This document shows, piece by piece, positions 53,542-61,524 of a DNA stretch of 64,000 nt. The position numbers and the translations under genes were made by a program. Origin of the DNA: CAVSQX01 sp963730225. Lineage in GTDB: Bacteria > Planctomycetota > Phycisphaerae > Tepidisphaerales > Tepidisphaeraceae. Location of the stretch: positions 1,364,001 through 1,428,000 of the forward strand of contig CAVSQX010000004.1 of assembly GCA_963730225.1 (NCBI GenBank), in the 5' to 3' direction. The notes under the pieces were generated by a model, which did no database searches, was not told the origin of the DNA, and was given only the letters and a program-made list of their open reading frames with translations. Position 1 is the first letter of the stretch. Every line of letters begins with the position of its first letter.

Positions 53542-55521
53542 CTACGGATTGCCTTGTTGGCTGAGTGTAATTCGCCAATGCGCGTTGTCTTGCGTTTCGC
53601 CCGCTGGAAGATCAGCAACCAGATCTCGGACATACCCGCTGTGAGTAACGAGGCGCGGACCAACCAGCTTCAACTCCGCCGCGGGATTCTTGCCATTCGA
53701 GGTGATGATCCGCCAGTCAAGCACCGAGCCGTGATCCACGATTTTCGCCTCAGAAACGTCGGTGGTGACGCCCGTGTCCTCGGCGCCGTCGGAAACCAGG
53801 GCGGGAAAGCCGACTCGAGTCGCCGCGATCGGCGGCCCACCGACGATTTGATCATCGCATTCCACGCCCGCGCCGCTGATGACATAATTATCCACGATGT
53901 GCCGGCCTTGGTCGGTCGGGCCGTCCAAAGCGAAGTCCAATTTGAACGCAACCTCGTCGCTTGAAGTGTGCCCAACCTCCAGAGCGACACTGCTGACGCG
54001 ATCTGTTTCGCCCAGCGTGAAATCCGCCAGCGACCTCCACGGGGAGTTGGCCTGATCGGCGGTCTTCCACTGGATTCCCGGAGCCAGGGCCATCTTGTCG
54101 CCGCCGGTTGGCCCGTAGGCTCGCTGCGGCGCGGAGCTATCGTTGAGTGGCGGGAATGCAACACCGCTGCGGTGCACGCGCTGGAGCCCGGTGGCGTTGT
54201 AGTGCGGATCGGCCGAGGTGTCGATCAGAATGTAGTATCCACCGGCGGCGGCGACGATCTTGTGAAATATCTGGCGCAGATCAAACACGTATCCGCCCAC
54301 TTCCGCCGGCGCGGGCCGCTCGGCGATGGAATCATCGGCGTGCTCGTACGCCATGGCCAGCATCGCCATTGGCAGCAGATTGTATTGCGTATGAAAGGAG
54401 TAGATTTCGTAGCCAAGGCGAACCGGCGGCTCGGCGCGATTCTTGATGATCCACAACTCACCGCTGGGCCGCTGCCAGCGCCGCATGGATTCAAACGCCA
54501 GATGGGCCCCCCGCTTGAACGCACCAGCCACATCGGGGCGGCCAGCCTGTTTCCAGTAGTTGGCGTTGATTTCACAAATCACCGCCGTTTCCGCTTCATT
54601 CCAGTTGTGCAGCGCCGAGCGCCCGCCGCTGGCCCATTCGCCCGATGGAGAGAGCAACAGCAACGTCGAAAGTCCTCCCATCCGAAGAAATTCCCGCAGG
54701 TGCGACGCCAGCGGCCCGCTGTAGGCGTCGTCGGCCATCATGTCGTCCAGCCACAGGCGCGCGAACTGGTCGTACGCCAGCGGCGAGCTCGGATCCTCAT
54801 ACATCCCAAAACGCGTCAGCTTGTCGATATGGCCGGCGAGGCATTTCTCCAGGTAATCGGCCTGCTTGGCCATCAGATCGGGCGCGATCAGCCCGTCATG
54901 GCGGCGAAGCAGCTCGCCGCAGGAGCTGACGATGTTCCAATTCATCAGCCGCAGTTGGGCGTTGTAGGCGGTTGTGGGGTCCAGATTGCTCAACTGATCG
55001 TGCCAATGCCGCACCAGGCTCGCCGGCGCTTTGTCCTTCAGCAGGCGAAAGGCGTGCACGATCAGCGGAATGTAAAAATCCGAATGGCCGTTGGCGGCGT
55101 GATGCGTAACCAGCGCGGTGATCGAGCAACTCAGCGCTCGCTCGGCCGGCTCGAGCAAATCCGCGCGGCCCGATTCTGCTGAAAGAATCCCCGCCGCCAC
55201 CGCAAACGCCGGCGTTGAATATTGAACCTCCTGCTTAATGTACGGATCGATAATCGCCCCATCGGAATTTTGGCATTTCTTAAAGAAGTCGACATCGCCG
55301 GCGATCAACGACAGATAATCGCGCCGGGAAATGCCCGAAGCGGTGAAATCCTTGCGCTGGTTCGCCGAATCGAAAACCTGTTCCAGCGCGGCGGCGGCTG
55401 GATGAGGCGAGAATGCTTTTTGATCGGTTTCGTCCGCGGCCAAGGTCTGACAAGTCGCGGCAACGCCCCACAGCGCAGCAAGTGCAACCGGCGCGAATCG
55501 TCGGGCGACGATCCGCATCAT
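53542..55521 (-). CDS. Large secreted protein, possible glycan-active enzyme
   Basis: A 659-residue protein with a signal peptide (FAPVALAALWGVAATCQTLA, cleavage near LAA-DE). The first 450 residues are helix-rich with repeated aromatic and Asp/Trp segments (SGISRRDYLSLIAGDVDFFK, GAIIDPYIKQEVQYSTPAFA, SGEWASGGRSALHNWNEAET), the look of an alpha/alpha-barrel. The last 200 residues look like a beta-sandwich (VLDWRIITSNGKNPAAELKL). Heparinase-like lyases and some glycosidases have this build, but I do not recognise the family, and catalysis is not shown. The start overlaps the preceding stop as ATGA. The nearby LacI gene fits a carbohydrate role. Confidence 0.6.
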   Translation of the reverse strand: MMRIVARRFAPVALAALWGVAATCQTLAADETDQKAFSPHPAAAALEQVFDSANQRKDFTASGISRRDYLSLIAGDVDFFKKCQNSDGAIIDPYIKQEVQYSTPAFAVAAGILSAESGRADLLEPAERALSCSITALVTHHAANGHSDFYIPLIVHAFRLLKDKAPASLVRHWHDQLSNLDPTTAYNAQLRLMNWNIVSSCGELLRRHDGLIAPDLMAKQADYLEKCLAGHIDKLTRFGMYEDPSSPLAYDQFARLWLDDMMADDAYSGPLASHLREFLRMGGLSTLLLLSPSGEWASGGRSALHNWNEAETAVICEINANYWKQAGRPDVAGAFKRGAHLAFESMRRWQRPSGELWIIKNRAEPPVRLGYEIYSFHTQYNLLPMAMLAMAYEHADDSIAERPAPAEVGGYVFDLRQIFHKIVAAAGGYYILIDTSADPHYNATGLQRVHRSGVAFPPLNDSSAPQRAYGPTGGDKMALAPGIQWKTADQANSPWRSLADFTLGETDRVSSVALEVGHTSSDEVAFKLDFALDGPTDQGRHIVDNYVISGAGVECDDQIVGGPPIAATRVGFPALVSDGAEDTGVTTDVSEAKIVDHGSVLDWRIITSNGKNPAAELKLVGPRLVTHSGYVRDLVADLPAGETQDNAHWRITLSQQGNP

Positions 55522-55985
55522 GGCTGAACCATTGTCAATTGAGCGCCGGGATTATTCCGCACCTTGGGCTGCATGACTTGCGCGCTGCGCGGATCGCCGG
55601 TGGAAATCCAATTGGGATCACCCGGCCGCTTGACCAGCGTTCCGTTCAGTAATTCGGCGTCGGAGCAGGGAGCATTGTTTCGCATCCTGCCGGCGAGATA
55701 GGGGGTGTATTTCCGCAGATACCCCGCGAACGGCTGTCCGCCATCCGCCTGAAAAACAAAACAGCGCACGGCTTCTTTGCCATCGTGCTGGAACGGCGGA
55801 ATTCGCGTGGGGCTGTCGGCAAACCAGGTTTTGCCGTCGTCATCTGAGAAGAAGACTCGATTCTCGACGACCACCTCCGACGGATGCATCTGGCGAAATA
55901 TCGCCCATCCACCAAGCATTAAGCCCAGTACCGCCACCGCCACGCCGGTAATCGGTTTGGCATTGAGACCCTCGCGAACGCCCAT
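55518..55985 (-). CDS. Small single-pass membrane protein
   Basis: A 155-residue protein. The start at 55,985 is chosen because AAAGAGGCAAC lies before it. Longer in-frame starts (56,018; 56,255) have poorer sites, and the longest overlaps the prepilin gene. One N-terminal transmembrane segment (ITGVAVAVLGLMLGGWAIF) precedes a soluble part with FSDDDGKTWFADSPTRIPPF, GKEAVRCFVFQADGGQPFAG and YLRKYTPYLAG. This region resembles short planctomycete proteins found beside prepilin-like genes. Function unknown. It is coupled to the secreted protein by a 4-bp overlap. Confidence 0.7.
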   Translation of the reverse strand: MGVREGLNAKPITGVAVAVLGLMLGGWAIFRQMHPSEVVVENRVFFSDDDGKTWFADSPTRIPPFQHDGKEAVRCFVFQADGGQPFAGYLRKYTPYLAGRMRNNAPCSDAELLNGTLVKRPGDPNWISTGDPRSAQVMQPKVRNNPGAQLTMVQP

Positions 55986-56029
55986 GTTGCCTCTTTCGCT
56001 TGGCCCCACAGCACGCATGGCGCCACCGG

Positions 56030-57025
56030 CTATTGGTCGTGGAGATAGAAAATAACGCTGGGAAGCTGAGCTTCCAGAGCCTGCGGAACAGAGTCGTTCA
56101 CGTTGTTCTGATAGTTCGTGAACGGCACGGTGGAAATCCCCTCGACATGACCGTCGAAAAATGCCATGTTGCAAATGCCATCTCTTCCACCGTTGAGCGG
56201 CAGCCCATGTCGGCCCGCGATCCGGGACACGACACCGTAGCCCGTCGGAACCCATGTCATGTTATCAGCCGCTCCATCCAGCACCATGACCACGGCCGCA
56301 GACTTTTTGATCAGGCTCAGCGACCGTTGCAATCTTGGATCCTCCAGCGCCCCATCGACACTGCCATTGGCCTGCTGAAACCAGATAAAAGGAGAATCCA
56401 CATTGCCCGGGGCGACATACACATTGGCGGGCGTGTTCGTGACCGTCGTATTGAGAGCATACCAACACGCAACGTCATCGGGCGTGGTGCCAAAAATGGC
56501 TGTGTTGGCGGTATTGTAGAAGTGCGCGTAATTGTCATACGCACTTCGAGGGAAAAAAGCACCTCCCGAAACGGGGCCATTCCAAGGTTCGTCCCCGCCT
56601 GTGTTGTCGGGAACGCCGGTGCTGTTCCGGCCCCCGAAGCTGAAGCTGTCGTTGATGCCGCACGGGCAATAAAAAACGCTGCTCCCGGTTTTTGGAATGG
56701 GGCTCACGGCGGTAGCGCTCAAAACCCCTTGCGGCGCACGCAAATATTTCTGCGTAACCAGCGCATTGGCCCAGAAGAATCCCTGCGGATAAATCGTGCT
56801 GACGCCCGAGCCCTGAACCATGTCTGGAATCAGTCTGCCCTTATTGTCGTTGGAGTAGCTGATCAGCGCGGTTGCAATCTGGCGCAGATTGGAAGCGCAC
56901 TGCACGGTCTTGGCCGCATCCTGCGCCTTGCTGAGCGCGGGCAACAAAATCGAGATGAGCAATCCGATGATCCCGATCACCACCAGCAACTCGACCAACG
57001 TAAATGCACGTACCCTGCCGCGCAT
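56030..57025 (-). CDS. Prepilin-like (type II secretion/H-X9-DG) protein
   Basis: A 332-residue protein. The start at 57,025 follows AAAGGAG and gives the classic leader MRGRVRAFTLVELLVVIGII, with prepilin-peptidase cleavage before F and the conserved E at +5. LLPALSKAQDAAKTVQCASN follows. The C-terminus has ICNMAFFDGHVEGIS, like the H-X9-DG domain of planctomycete pilin-like proteins. These are abundant in the phylum, and their roles are mostly unknown (pseudopili or envelope structures). It is first in a cluster with the membrane protein and the secreted protein. Confidence 0.9.
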   Translation of the reverse strand: MRGRVRAFTLVELLVVIGIIGLLISILLPALSKAQDAAKTVQCASNLRQIATALISYSNDNKGRLIPDMVQGSGVSTIYPQGFFWANALVTQKYLRAPQGVLSATAVSPIPKTGSSVFYCPCGINDSFSFGGRNSTGVPDNTGGDEPWNGPVSGGAFFPRSAYDNYAHFYNTANTAIFGTTPDDVACWYALNTTVTNTPANVYVAPGNVDSPFIWFQQANGSVDGALEDPRLQRSLSLIKKSAAVVMVLDGAADNMTWVPTGYGVVSRIAGRHGLPLNGGRDGICNMAFFDGHVEGISTVPFTNYQNNVNDSVPQALEAQLPSVIFYLHDQ

Positions 57026-57509
57026 CGGATCGCTCCTTTGCAGAAATGACTTGAACCAAAACCTGATTGTAAGTAAGGCCGATGAATTGTCAATGAAAAA
57101 ACAGATCGGCCACGATATGTAACAATTGCGACGGATCGCTTCGACTGAACCTCCATGCACTGAAACTTAGCTAAAAACAGCCTCAGAAGGCGATTGCGCC
57201 GCGCGATGAAAGGAGCGTTTCACTGCGCCATTGATTTGTTAGTTACATTCATTTTCATCGACTTTTGCCAAGCCGTCGATGTGCCTCCGACTCACCGCAG
57301 GTGCCTTTGAAGCGCGTATTTTCCTGCTGGGAGTCTTGGGGAGACCGGTGAGTTCGGGCGAGAGTTGCGGCCTGGGATGACCAAACAGATCGTTGACATT
57401 CCTTCCCTGTTTCGCGCGCTGGTTGAATGTAATTCACGGTCTTATTTTTCGCTCTCCGACGGTCAAACAAAGACGCCTGGCCGCTCGTAAAACTCTTAGG
57501 AGATGCGCG
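57026..57509. other. Divergent intergenic region
   Basis: About 480 bases between the minus-strand prepilin cluster and the plus-strand fatty-acid operon, so it must hold promoters for both. GATATGTAAC (57,113) and GTTACATTCATTT (57,241) are candidate LacI sites for the cluster. TTGACA at 57,393 could be a -35 for the operon, but no good -10 lies at the right distance. Nothing else is recognised. Confidence 0.4.
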
Positions 57510-58348
57510 ATGCCGATGGTCGAGTTGACTGATGTTCGCTGCTACTACGAACTGCTCGGTTCGGGCGAGCCGGTATTGCTGATTCCGGGGCTGGGCCGGA
57601 CGCATGAAGTCTGGGAGCAAGTCGCCCGGGAACTTTCGCCGGATTTCTCGCTGATTCTCGTCGACAAGCGTGACGTCGGCCAATCGCGAGCAAGCGCCCG
57701 CCGCTGGGATTGCCGGATTACGCGGTCGATCTGATCGAGCTGATGGATCATCTGCAACTGGATCGCGCCCACGTGATCGGCCTGTCGCTGGGGGGCGTGA
57801 TCGCACAGCGATTGGCGATCGATCATCCGAGCCGGGTCGATCGGCTGGTTCTGATTTCGTGCACCAATCGCTTCGGCCCGTATCTGCGCGAGATGGCGAA
57901 AATGATCGGCCAGGCGATGCGGTATTTCCCGCGCGGGGTGTTTCATCGCACCGTGAATCTGCTGGCCACTTCGCCGGATTATCTGGACAACCATCCGCTG
58001 GAATTGGAACGCGAAGCCGTGCAGGCAGAGAAGCAAAACATTCCCCGCAAATCGCTGATCCGCGAGCTGCGCTGCCTGGGCAGCGAGGATTTGACCAAAG
58101 ACGGCTGCTATCGAATCACCGCTCCGACGCTGGTTATCGCGGGTGAACAGGATGCGATGATCGCCCCCTGCTACGACCGGGCCATGGCTCGGGAAATTCC
58201 CGGCAGCACGTTCAAACTGCTGGCCGGTTGCGGGCACAATCCGCTGGAGGAGCAGCCGGAAATCGTCGCTTCGTTGATTCGTGATTTTCTGATGCGTCCA
58301 AAGCATCGCCTTGGGAAGGAGAAAGAGTTGGTGGAACAAACGACGTGA
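57510..58348 (+). pseudogene. Alpha/beta hydrolase, one frameshift
   Basis: The start at 57,510 follows AGGAGA. The first frame reads GEPVLLIPGLGRTHEVWEQV and LVDKRDVGQSRASA, then the frame changes near 57,697 (an extra base in GCCCGCCGCTG) and resumes PLGLPDYAVDLIELMDHL. The nucleophile elbow is GLSLGG (Ser). The acid is likely D in GEQDAM, and the catalytic His is in GCGHNPLEEQP. It leads the fatty-acid operon, 18 bp before the ligase, so esterase or lipase activity supplying acids is plausible. A single indel in an otherwise intact region may be a sequencing error. Confidence 0.8.
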
Positions 58349-58366
58349 AGAAATGAGGTGAAGTTC

Positions 58367-60220
58367 ATGCGCGTTTCATTCGATGCCATGCTGCGTTGGT
58401 GGAAGGATGGCAACAACGACCGCGCGAACGGCGACGGGCGAGCGATCGGCGGGCCGGCGATATCTTCACCGTCTCCATGGCTGGAGCAGCTCGATCGGGA
58501 GGGAATTCCACGGACATTGAAATATCCGTCGATGACGCTGGGGCGGCTGGTGGATCAGGCCGCCGAGCGCTTCGGCGACAATACCGCCCTGATTTACAAC
58601 AACGATCGCTGGACATATCGGCAGTTGCTTGCACAGGTGAACCGCACCGCCGGTGGCCTGGCCCGGCTGGGCGTGACGAAAGGCGATCGGGTGGTGATGA
58701 CGCTGCCGAACTGTCCCGAGTTCGTGTTGGTCTTTTTTGCGATTCAGAAACTGGGCGCGATCGCCGTGAACGCCGGGCCGCTGACGGGCGCGGATGATCT
58801 GAAGGCGGTGATCGGTCTGACCGAACCGCGGCTGATCGTCGGCCTGGATTTGCAGGCGCGAAAAATCATCGCCGCCGCCGCCGGTTCGACGGCGGCACAC
58901 ATCGTCTGGGTGACCCTCCAGTCGTATCAGACGCTGCTGAAGCGAATCGGTTATCAGATCAAACTCTGGCAGCAGCATGAGTCGAGCAATGGAAATACTC
59001 GACACGCACAGCACACGACGCTGGAAAAATTGCTCGCCGTCGCCCCGGCCAAGCCGCCGACGGTCGAGCCGTCCAACGATGCCGTCGCCCTGCTTCAGCC
59101 CACCAGCGGAACCACCGGCACGGTGAAGCTCGTCGAGCTTTCGCATCGCAATCTGATCTCCAATGCGATGCAGGTGGCCGTTTGGATGAGCGCGCGCGAC
59201 GGACAGGAAACCGTTCTGACCGCCCTGCCGATGTTTCACGTTTACGGGCTGATGACGGGCCTGATCAATCCGATCTTCTGCTGCGCGACGATCATTCTGA
59301 CCACGCGGTTCGACGCGGCGGAAACGCTGGAGATCGTGCAGCGTCAGCGCCCCACCGTTTTTCCGCTGGTGCCGGCGATCTGCGATGCGCTGAGCGATCG
59401 CCTCGAACACGATTTGCATCGGCCGAATCTGTCGAGTCTGCGATTCAGCATCAGCGGCGCCGCCCCGCTGCCGGCGAAGACCGCCGAGCGATTTGGGCGG
59501 TTGACGGGAGTAAAAGTCGTCGAGGGCTACGGCCTGAGCGAAGCTTCGCCGGTGACGCACTGCAATCCGCAATCGAGTCAGCGGCCCGGCAGCATCGGGC
59601 TGCCGTTTCCCGACACACTCTGCCGCATCGCCGATCTGGACGATCCATACCGCATAGCGTCGCCCGGGGAACCTGGCGAATTGCTGGTCAGCGGCCCGCA
59701 GGTGATGCGAGGATATTTCGGCAACGCCCAGGCGACGGCCGACGCCCTGTGGACCGACAGCGACGGCGTCACCTGGCTGCGCACCGGCGACATCGTCCGC
59801 TTGGATCAGGATGGATTCTTCCACGTCGTCGATCGCCGCAAGGACATGATCATCCATTCCGGGCTCAAAATTTATCCGGCCAAGGTGGAAAGAGTTTTGC
59901 TTTCACATCCGCAGATCGCCGACGCGGCGGTGGTCGGGCAGAACGATGCGGTTCACACGGAAAATGTGGTGGCGTTCATCACCGTTCGATCCGCTTTCGA
60001 GAATCGGGAAAAGCTTGTCGAGGAATTGAAGGATTACTGCCGCCAGCATCTGGCGTCCTACGAAGTTCCGGCGCGGTTCGAGTTTACCGATCAGATCGCG
60101 CGCTCGGCACTGGGCAAAGTGCTCAAGACGAAATTGCGCGAGCAATTGCAGGCCCCGGCCGAGCCGCCGGTCCAACCGCCGCATCGACCCAAGGCTCCGA
60201 TCCAAAAGGAGGCGGCGTAA
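58367..60220 (+). CDS. Long-chain acyl-CoA ligase, AMP-forming
   Basis: A 617-residue member of the ANL superfamily. The start at 58,367 follows GAGGTG. The phosphate-binding loop is LLQPTSGTTGTVKLVELSHR. The adenine motif is VVEGYGLSEASPVTHCN, the ribose-binding Asp lies in TWLRTGDIVRLDQDGFFHVV, the hinge is DRRKDMIIHSGLKIYPAKVE, and the catalytic Lys sits in RSALGKVLKTKL. It activates fatty acids to CoA thioesters for beta-oxidation. Chain length cannot be read. The stop overlaps the thiolase start (TAATG). Confidence 0.92.
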   Translation: MRVSFDAMLRWWKDGNNDRANGDGRAIGGPAISSPSPWLEQLDREGIPRTLKYPSMTLGRLVDQAAERFGDNTALIYNNDRWTYRQLLAQVNRTAGGLARLGVTKGDRVVMTLPNCPEFVLVFFAIQKLGAIAVNAGPLTGADDLKAVIGLTEPRLIVGLDLQARKIIAAAAGSTAAHIVWVTLQSYQTLLKRIGYQIKLWQQHESSNGNTRHAQHTTLEKLLAVAPAKPPTVEPSNDAVALLQPTSGTTGTVKLVELSHRNLISNAMQVAVWMSARDGQETVLTALPMFHVYGLMTGLINPIFCCATIILTTRFDAAETLEIVQRQRPTVFPLVPAICDALSDRLEHDLHRPNLSSLRFSISGAAPLPAKTAERFGRLTGVKVVEGYGLSEASPVTHCNPQSSQRPGSIGLPFPDTLCRIADLDDPYRIASPGEPGELLVSGPQVMRGYFGNAQATADALWTDSDGVTWLRTGDIVRLDQDGFFHVVDRRKDMIIHSGLKIYPAKVERVLLSHPQIADAAVVGQNDAVHTENVVAFITVRSAFENREKLVEELKDYCRQHLASYEVPARFEFTDQIARSALGKVLKTKLREQLQAPAEPPVQPPHRPKAPIQKEAA

Positions 60221-61524
60221 TGGTTGCTTGGAATGACAGACAATCTCGTGTTGCGATCGTGGCCGGGGCGCGAACGCCGTTTGCCAAAATCGGCGGGCCG
60301 TTGCGGAAAGTTCATGTGACCGACCTGGCAAAAACCGCGATGGGCGAAACGCTGCATCGCGCCAATTGGCCGGCGGATCGATTGGACGAAGTTTTATTGG
60401 GCAACGTCGTGATGCCGGCGGACGCGACCAATCCCGCGCGTGTGTCGGCCATCTGGGCCGGGATTCCCGACTCGGTGCCCGCGATGACGGTGCAGCGAAA
60501 CTGCGCTTCGGGAATCGAAGCGATCGCCGACGCCGCCAGCCGAATTCGCTTCGGCCAGGGCCGGGCGATTCTCGCCGGCGGCGCGGAATCGATGAGCACG
60601 ATTCCGCTGCTGTTTCCCTCGTCCGAGCCGTTTGCGCGATTGAGCCGTGCCCGCTCGCTGCTGCAAAAAACCGCCGCCGTGGCAAGCCTGCGGCCGCGGG
60701 ATTTTCGACCGGTCGTGGCGCTGGAACGCGGCCTGACCGATCCAACCTGCGGAATGATCATGGGCAAAACCGCCGAGCTGCTGGCCAAGGAGTTCGGCAT
60801 TTCGCGCAGCCAGCAGGATGAATTTGCCCTGCGATCGCATCAACGAGCGACGGCCGCGGCGGCGGAAGGAAAATTCCACGATGAGATTGCGCCGGTTTAT
60901 GTCGGGAAAAATTTTGAGCCGGTGACGCAGGATGTCGGCCCGCGGCAGAATCAGACGATTGAGGCGCTGGCCAAGCTCCAGCCGATTTTCGATCGGCGGG
61001 ATGGAAGCGTCACGGTCGGAAATTCCTGCCAGGTGACCGACGGGGCCGTGGCGGTTTTGGCGATGGACGGCGAATCGGCGATCGCCGAAGGAATCGAGCC
61101 GCTCGGTTTCGTGCGCGGCTACGCCGCCGTCGGGCTCGATCCGGCTCACATGGGATTGGGACCGGTTTTCGCCATCGACCGGCTTCTGCGATCGACCGGC
61201 GTCACGTTGAACGATGTCGGCCTGATCGAGATCAACGAAGCGTTCGCAGCCCAGGTTTTGGCATGTCTGAGCGCGATGGCATCGGCGGATTTTTGCGCCG
61301 ATCGGCTCGGTCGCTCCAGCGCACTTGGCGAAATCGATCCACAGAAACTGAACGTCAACGGCGGCGCAATTGCGCTGGGCCATCCCGTCGGTGCAACCGG
61401 CGCCCGGCTGGTACTGACTTTGCTCCTGGAAATGCGACGGCGCGATGTCGAGCTCGGCATCGCGGCCCTGTGCGTCGGCGGCGGGCAGGGAGCGGCAATG
61501 CTGCTGGAACGGAGGTTATCATGA
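60220..61524 (+). CDS. Thiolase (acetyl-CoA acyltransferase)
   Basis: A 434-residue thiolase starting at ATG 60,220 after AAAAGGAGG. The acyl-accepting cysteine is C95 (QRNCASGIEA). Later motifs are NEAFAAQVLACLSAM, GGAIALGHPVGATGAR (catalytic His) and ALCVGGGQGAAML (second Cys). It cleaves 3-ketoacyl-CoA in the last step of beta-oxidation. It lies directly before the hydratase/dehydrogenase gene with a 4-bp ATGA overlap, an arrangement like fadI-fadJ. A longer upstream reading of this frame is a shadow within the ligase gene. Confidence 0.93.
   Translation: MVAWNDRQSRVAIVAGARTPFAKIGGPLRKVHVTDLAKTAMGETLHRANWPADRLDEVLLGNVVMPADATNPARVSAIWAGIPDSVPAMTVQRNCASGIEAIADAASRIRFGQGRAILAGGAESMSTIPLLFPSSEPFARLSRARSLLQKTAAVASLRPRDFRPVVALERGLTDPTCGMIMGKTAELLAKEFGISRSQQDEFALRSHQRATAAAAEGKFHDEIAPVYVGKNFEPVTQDVGPRQNQTIEALAKLQPIFDRRDGSVTVGNSCQVTDGAVAVLAMDGESAIAEGIEPLGFVRGYAAVGLDPAHMGLGPVFAIDRLLRSTGVTLNDVGLIEINEAFAAQVLACLSAMASADFCADRLGRSSALGEIDPQKLNVNGGAIALGHPVGATGARLVLTLLLEMRRRDVELGIAALCVGGGQGAAMLLERRLS

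Noticed and set aside
53968..55182. Plus-strand frame of 404 codons
   Set aside because: Antisense shadow of the secreted protein gene, with no domain and no ribosome site.
55986..56255. Longer N-terminus for the small membrane protein
   Set aside because: It would overlap the prepilin gene, has no matching ribosome site, and its extra residues are shadow-like. The start at 55,985 has a good site.
57393..57421. Sigma-70 promoter for the fatty-acid operon based on TTGACA at 57,393
   Set aside because: No -10-like hexamer lies at 16-18 bp from it.
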